Assembly: GCF_900009135.1 (NCBI RefSeq) | Contig: NZ_LT797706.1 | Coordinates: 171,276-235,275, forward strand | Direction: 5' to 3' | Origin: Planktothrix sp. PCC 11201 | Lineage (GTDB): Bacteria > Cyanobacteriota > Cyanobacteriia > Cyanobacteriales > Microcoleaceae | DNA length: 64,000 bases | Shown here: piece by piece, positions 61,886-64,000 of the stretch | Numbering within the stretch: the stretch's first letter is position 1 | Layout: each line of letters starts with the position of its first letter | The notes under the pieces: generated by a model | Database searches by the model: none | What the model was told of the DNA's origin: nothing | Seen by the model: the letters and a program-made list of their open reading frames with translations, nothing else | Translations under genes and position numbers: made by a program

Positions 61886-63775
61886 ATGTTAAAATTTGGT
61901 GGGTATGGAAAGTCTCAAAGCAAGTTTTTATATTTACTCATTGCTAGTATTGTTTTTCCCGTCCTAGCTGTCAGTTCTTTCAATATTGTTAATTCTCGCC
62001 AATATTTGATTGATTCAGTGATTCGTTCCATGAAGAATGATTCACAAAATAGCGGAGCAACTATCAATCTTTTTTTGGATAATTTCAAGTCTGATATCCT
62101 ATATTTAAGCGAAACTCCACCCATTCAAGGAATTGTGAGATCTAGAGAGAATAAAGGCATTGATCCCGAAGACAAATCTACCTATGAAAGCTGGAATAAT
62201 CGCCTAATCATTATTTTTACATCTTTCCTGAACAATAGACCCTATTATGATCAACTACGTTATATTGATGAAAAGGGCAATGAATTGGTAAGGATCAAGG
62301 TCATCAACAATCAAGTTAAAGTGATGCCATCTGATCAGTTAAGGAATGTATCTTCATCGGAATACTTTTCTAAAACTTTACAATTAAAATCGGGAGAAAT
62401 TTATGTATCTCCGATTAATTTGAGTCGAGAAAATGATCAAATTGAAGTTCCTTATAAACCGATTATTCGTTATGGTACTCCCATTTATAATCGGGCGGGG
62501 GAAAAACGAGGAATGCTAATTGCCAATATTTTAGTTGAGAGGTTGTTTGAAATTGCGGATAACCATAACTTGACTTTAGAAATGCAGCAACAGTTTTTTG
62601 TGATTAATCAAGATGGATATTATTTAAGAAATCCGGTTGCAGACAAGCAATGGGGGTTTGAATTCAATAATAATAATAATAATTTAAGAAATGACTACCC
62701 AGAAGCTATTGTTAATCAACTGATGTCGGGAGAAAGCGGTTTAGTGACGGACAGTGTTGACTATATCATGACTTACAATACCATCTTTCCTAATCAAGTG
62801 ACTCGGGAAAATCCCTTTATTTTATTATATCAAACCCCTAAATCCGTGGTTTTAGAACCCATTAATAACTTTATTCGAGTTGCGGTGATTGTTACCCTGG
62901 TTGTTGGGGTCATTTTTGTAGTTTTTGGAATTATTTTATTCAAAAAATTAGTCAATTCTATACTAGAAGTTGTTGCCGTAGTCACAGCTTTTTCCAGTCA
63001 AATTTTTTCCACTATTAATCAACAGGAACGGATTGCCAATCAACAATTATCTTCCGTTCAAGAAACCAATGTTACCATGGATGAACTCAGCGCTTCCTCC
63101 CAACAATCGGCGCAACAAGCAGAAGGGGCGGTTTTTGGGGCAAAACAAGCCCTAGAGAGGGTCGAACAGGGAACCCTTGCCATTCAAAAAGCCCTACAAG
63201 AATTAGAAACCCTAAAAGTTAAAGTTGAATCCATTGCCGAAAAAATCCTACAGTTAAGTGAACAAACCCATCAAATTGGGAGCGTTTCGGATGTGGTCAG
63301 TGATTTATCCAATCAAACGAATATGTTAGCTTTAAATGCCGCCGTTGAAGCGGTACGGGCCGGAGAACATGGTAAAGGATTTGCTGTCGTGGCTTCGGAA
63401 ATCAGAAAACTCTCGGATGCGAGTCAAAAATCGAGCCAAAAAATTAATACTTTAGTGAATGATATTCAACGGATGATTCAAACAACTGTTGTTGTCACTG
63501 AGGAAGGAACTAAAAAGGTGGAATCGGGGGTACATATTGCCCACCAAACCGCTCAAATTTTTTCAGATGTAGCCAAGTCTATTGAACAAATTGTTCAAAG
63601 TAGTCAACAGATTGCTTTAACTTCAACTCAACAAGCTTTAGCCATTGGGCAAGTGAATCAAGCCATGAATAATTTAACATCTGGAGCTAATGAAACCGCC
63701 AAAGGAATTAGTCAAATTAAAATCGGTGGTGAAAAACTGAATGAATCCACTCAAAACTTAAAGGAAATTTTATAA
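61886..63775 (+). CDS. Methyl-accepting chemotaxis protein
   Basis: A 629-residue transmembrane receptor. The first membrane span is at about 13-34 ([20 protein letters not shown]), a ~290-residue extracytoplasmic sensor of probable dCache type follows ([56 protein letters not shown]), and the second span is near 330-352. No clear HAMP domain is seen. The signalling domain carries the conserved hairpin tip [20 protein letters not shown] and [20 protein letters not shown]. It would steer twitching or gliding motility through a Che pathway. No che genes adjoin it. Confidence 0.93.
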   Translation: MLKFGGYGKSQSKFLYLLIASIVFPVLAVSSFNIVNSRQYLIDSVIRSMKNDSQNSGATINLFLDNFKSDILYLSETPPIQGIVRSRENKGIDPEDKSTYESWNNRLIIIFTSFLNNRPYYDQLRYIDEKGNELVRIKVINNQVKVMPSDQLRNVSSSEYFSKTLQLKSGEIYVSPINLSRENDQIEVPYKPIIRYGTPIYNRAGEKRGMLIANILVERLFEIADNHNLTLEMQQQFFVINQDGYYLRNPVADKQWGFEFNNNNNNLRNDYPEAIVNQLMSGESGLVTDSVDYIMTYNTIFPNQVTRENPFILLYQTPKSVVLEPINNFIRVAVIVTLVVGVIFVVFGIILFKKLVNSILEVVAVVTAFSSQIFSTINQQERIANQQLSSVQETNVTMDELSASSQQSAQQAEGAVFGAKQALERVEQGTLAIQKALQELETLKVKVESIAEKILQLSEQTHQIGSVSDVVSDLSNQTNMLALNAAVEAVRAGEHGKGFAVVASEIRKLSDASQKSSQKINTLVNDIQRMIQTTVVVTEEGTKKVESGVHIAHQTAQIFSDVAKSIEQIVQSSQQIALTSTQQALAIGQVNQAMNNLTSGANETAKGISQIKIGGEKLNESTQNLKEIL

Positions 63776-63820
63776 TCAGGTCTCCTAGCCCCACCAGTAA
63801 TCAGGCTTATTGCCTATTCC

Positions 63821-64000
63821 CTATTTTGCTGTTTTCTCTTTCAATCCCAGGTGAATTAATTCATCCTGTTGAAAAACAAAGCAATGAATTTCTGGGTTAT
63901 TGGTATCCGGCACTAGATAATAGAAATCTTCGTTAGCCCCCCGGAAAGATTCTAAAGCCTGTTTAAGTGTTTCTAGGTTTTGAGATTGTTTAAAGCTATC
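63821..64000 (-). CDS. Partial hypothetical protein, cut by right edge
   Basis: The last 59 codons and stop of a leftward gene that starts beyond the window. The visible part reads LETLKQALESFRGANEDFYY, then LVPDTNNPEIHCFVFQQDEL and ends LGLKEKTAK. It converges on the chemotaxis receptor gene. No family recognised. Confidence 0.6.
   Translation of the reverse strand, partial: DSFKQSQNLETLKQALESFRGANEDFYYLVPDTNNPEIHCFVFQQDELIHLGLKEKTAK

Overview
The window looks like chromosomal DNA of a filamentous, non-heterocystous cyanobacterium, most like Planktothrix and its relatives in the Oscillatoriales. The evidence is frequent HIP1 octamers (GCGATCGC), a psb30 gene, a DesC-type desaturase, an intact hetR, a valyl-tRNA synthetase carrying a cyanobacterial CAAD membrane domain, many Uma2 (DUF820) genes, CHAT and caspase-like proteases, and low-to-moderate GC. 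The genus is inferred from gene content only.

Left end (1-3.7 kb): a small accessory cassette of unrecognised genes. Four leftward genes form an operon (1822 to 110) that includes a 44-residue membrane ORF. Next come an XRE-type regulator, a stretch of iteron-like repeats and another small gene. The cassette ends at a tRNA-Val gene that faces an inverted, degenerate copy of its own 5' half.

4-16.6 kb: ordinary chromosome. It holds tRNA-Ala, a PerR-like regulator divergent from rubrerythrin across a perfect palindrome, desC, a BchE-like radical-SAM protein fused to a response-regulator receiver domain, a lipoprotein deacetylase, a persulfide dioxygenase/rhodanese/SulP sulfur cassette, a DUF4346-type gene, psb30 and a GT4 glycosyltransferase.

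16.9-26.1 kb: a defence-like island. It has a PD-(D/E)xK-like gene (DUF6615-like), a type II restriction-modification set (methyltransferase, endonuclease, XRE controller with tandem operator repeats), a dual-specificity phosphatase, an alcohol dehydrogenase of conspicuously high GC, and a tight three-gene operon (winged-helix protein, P-loop ATPase, Mrr-like nuclease). I do not recognise that operon as a named system, and it is the best candidate here for something undescribed.

26.4-40.7 kb: transaldolase with an EF-hand tail, a glycogen-phosphorylase paralogue with a degraded active site, a CASTOR/POLLUX-type channel, three Uma2 genes, then a TPR-CHAT protease, a Doc toxin gene broken by a stop at codon 3 with a putative antitoxin, a Tat-exported caspase-like protease, and a parvulin-type isomerase.

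41-53.7 kb: a PEP-CTERM protein coupled to an O-antigen-ligase-like gene, hetR, a lipase, a VOC protein, a DUF92 (phytyl-phosphate-kinase-like) gene, cbiA and valS. An apparently orphan 5S rRNA with its own promoter and terminator follows.

54-64 kb: a decayed ISAzo13-family transposase, a glycan-modification cluster (TPR protein, TPR-glycosyltransferase, sulfotransferase, WcbI-TPR protein), a HicB antitoxin with a frameshifted tail, Uma2 and DUF29 genes with a partial DUF29 duplicate, a methyl-accepting chemotaxis protein, and one gene cut by the right edge.
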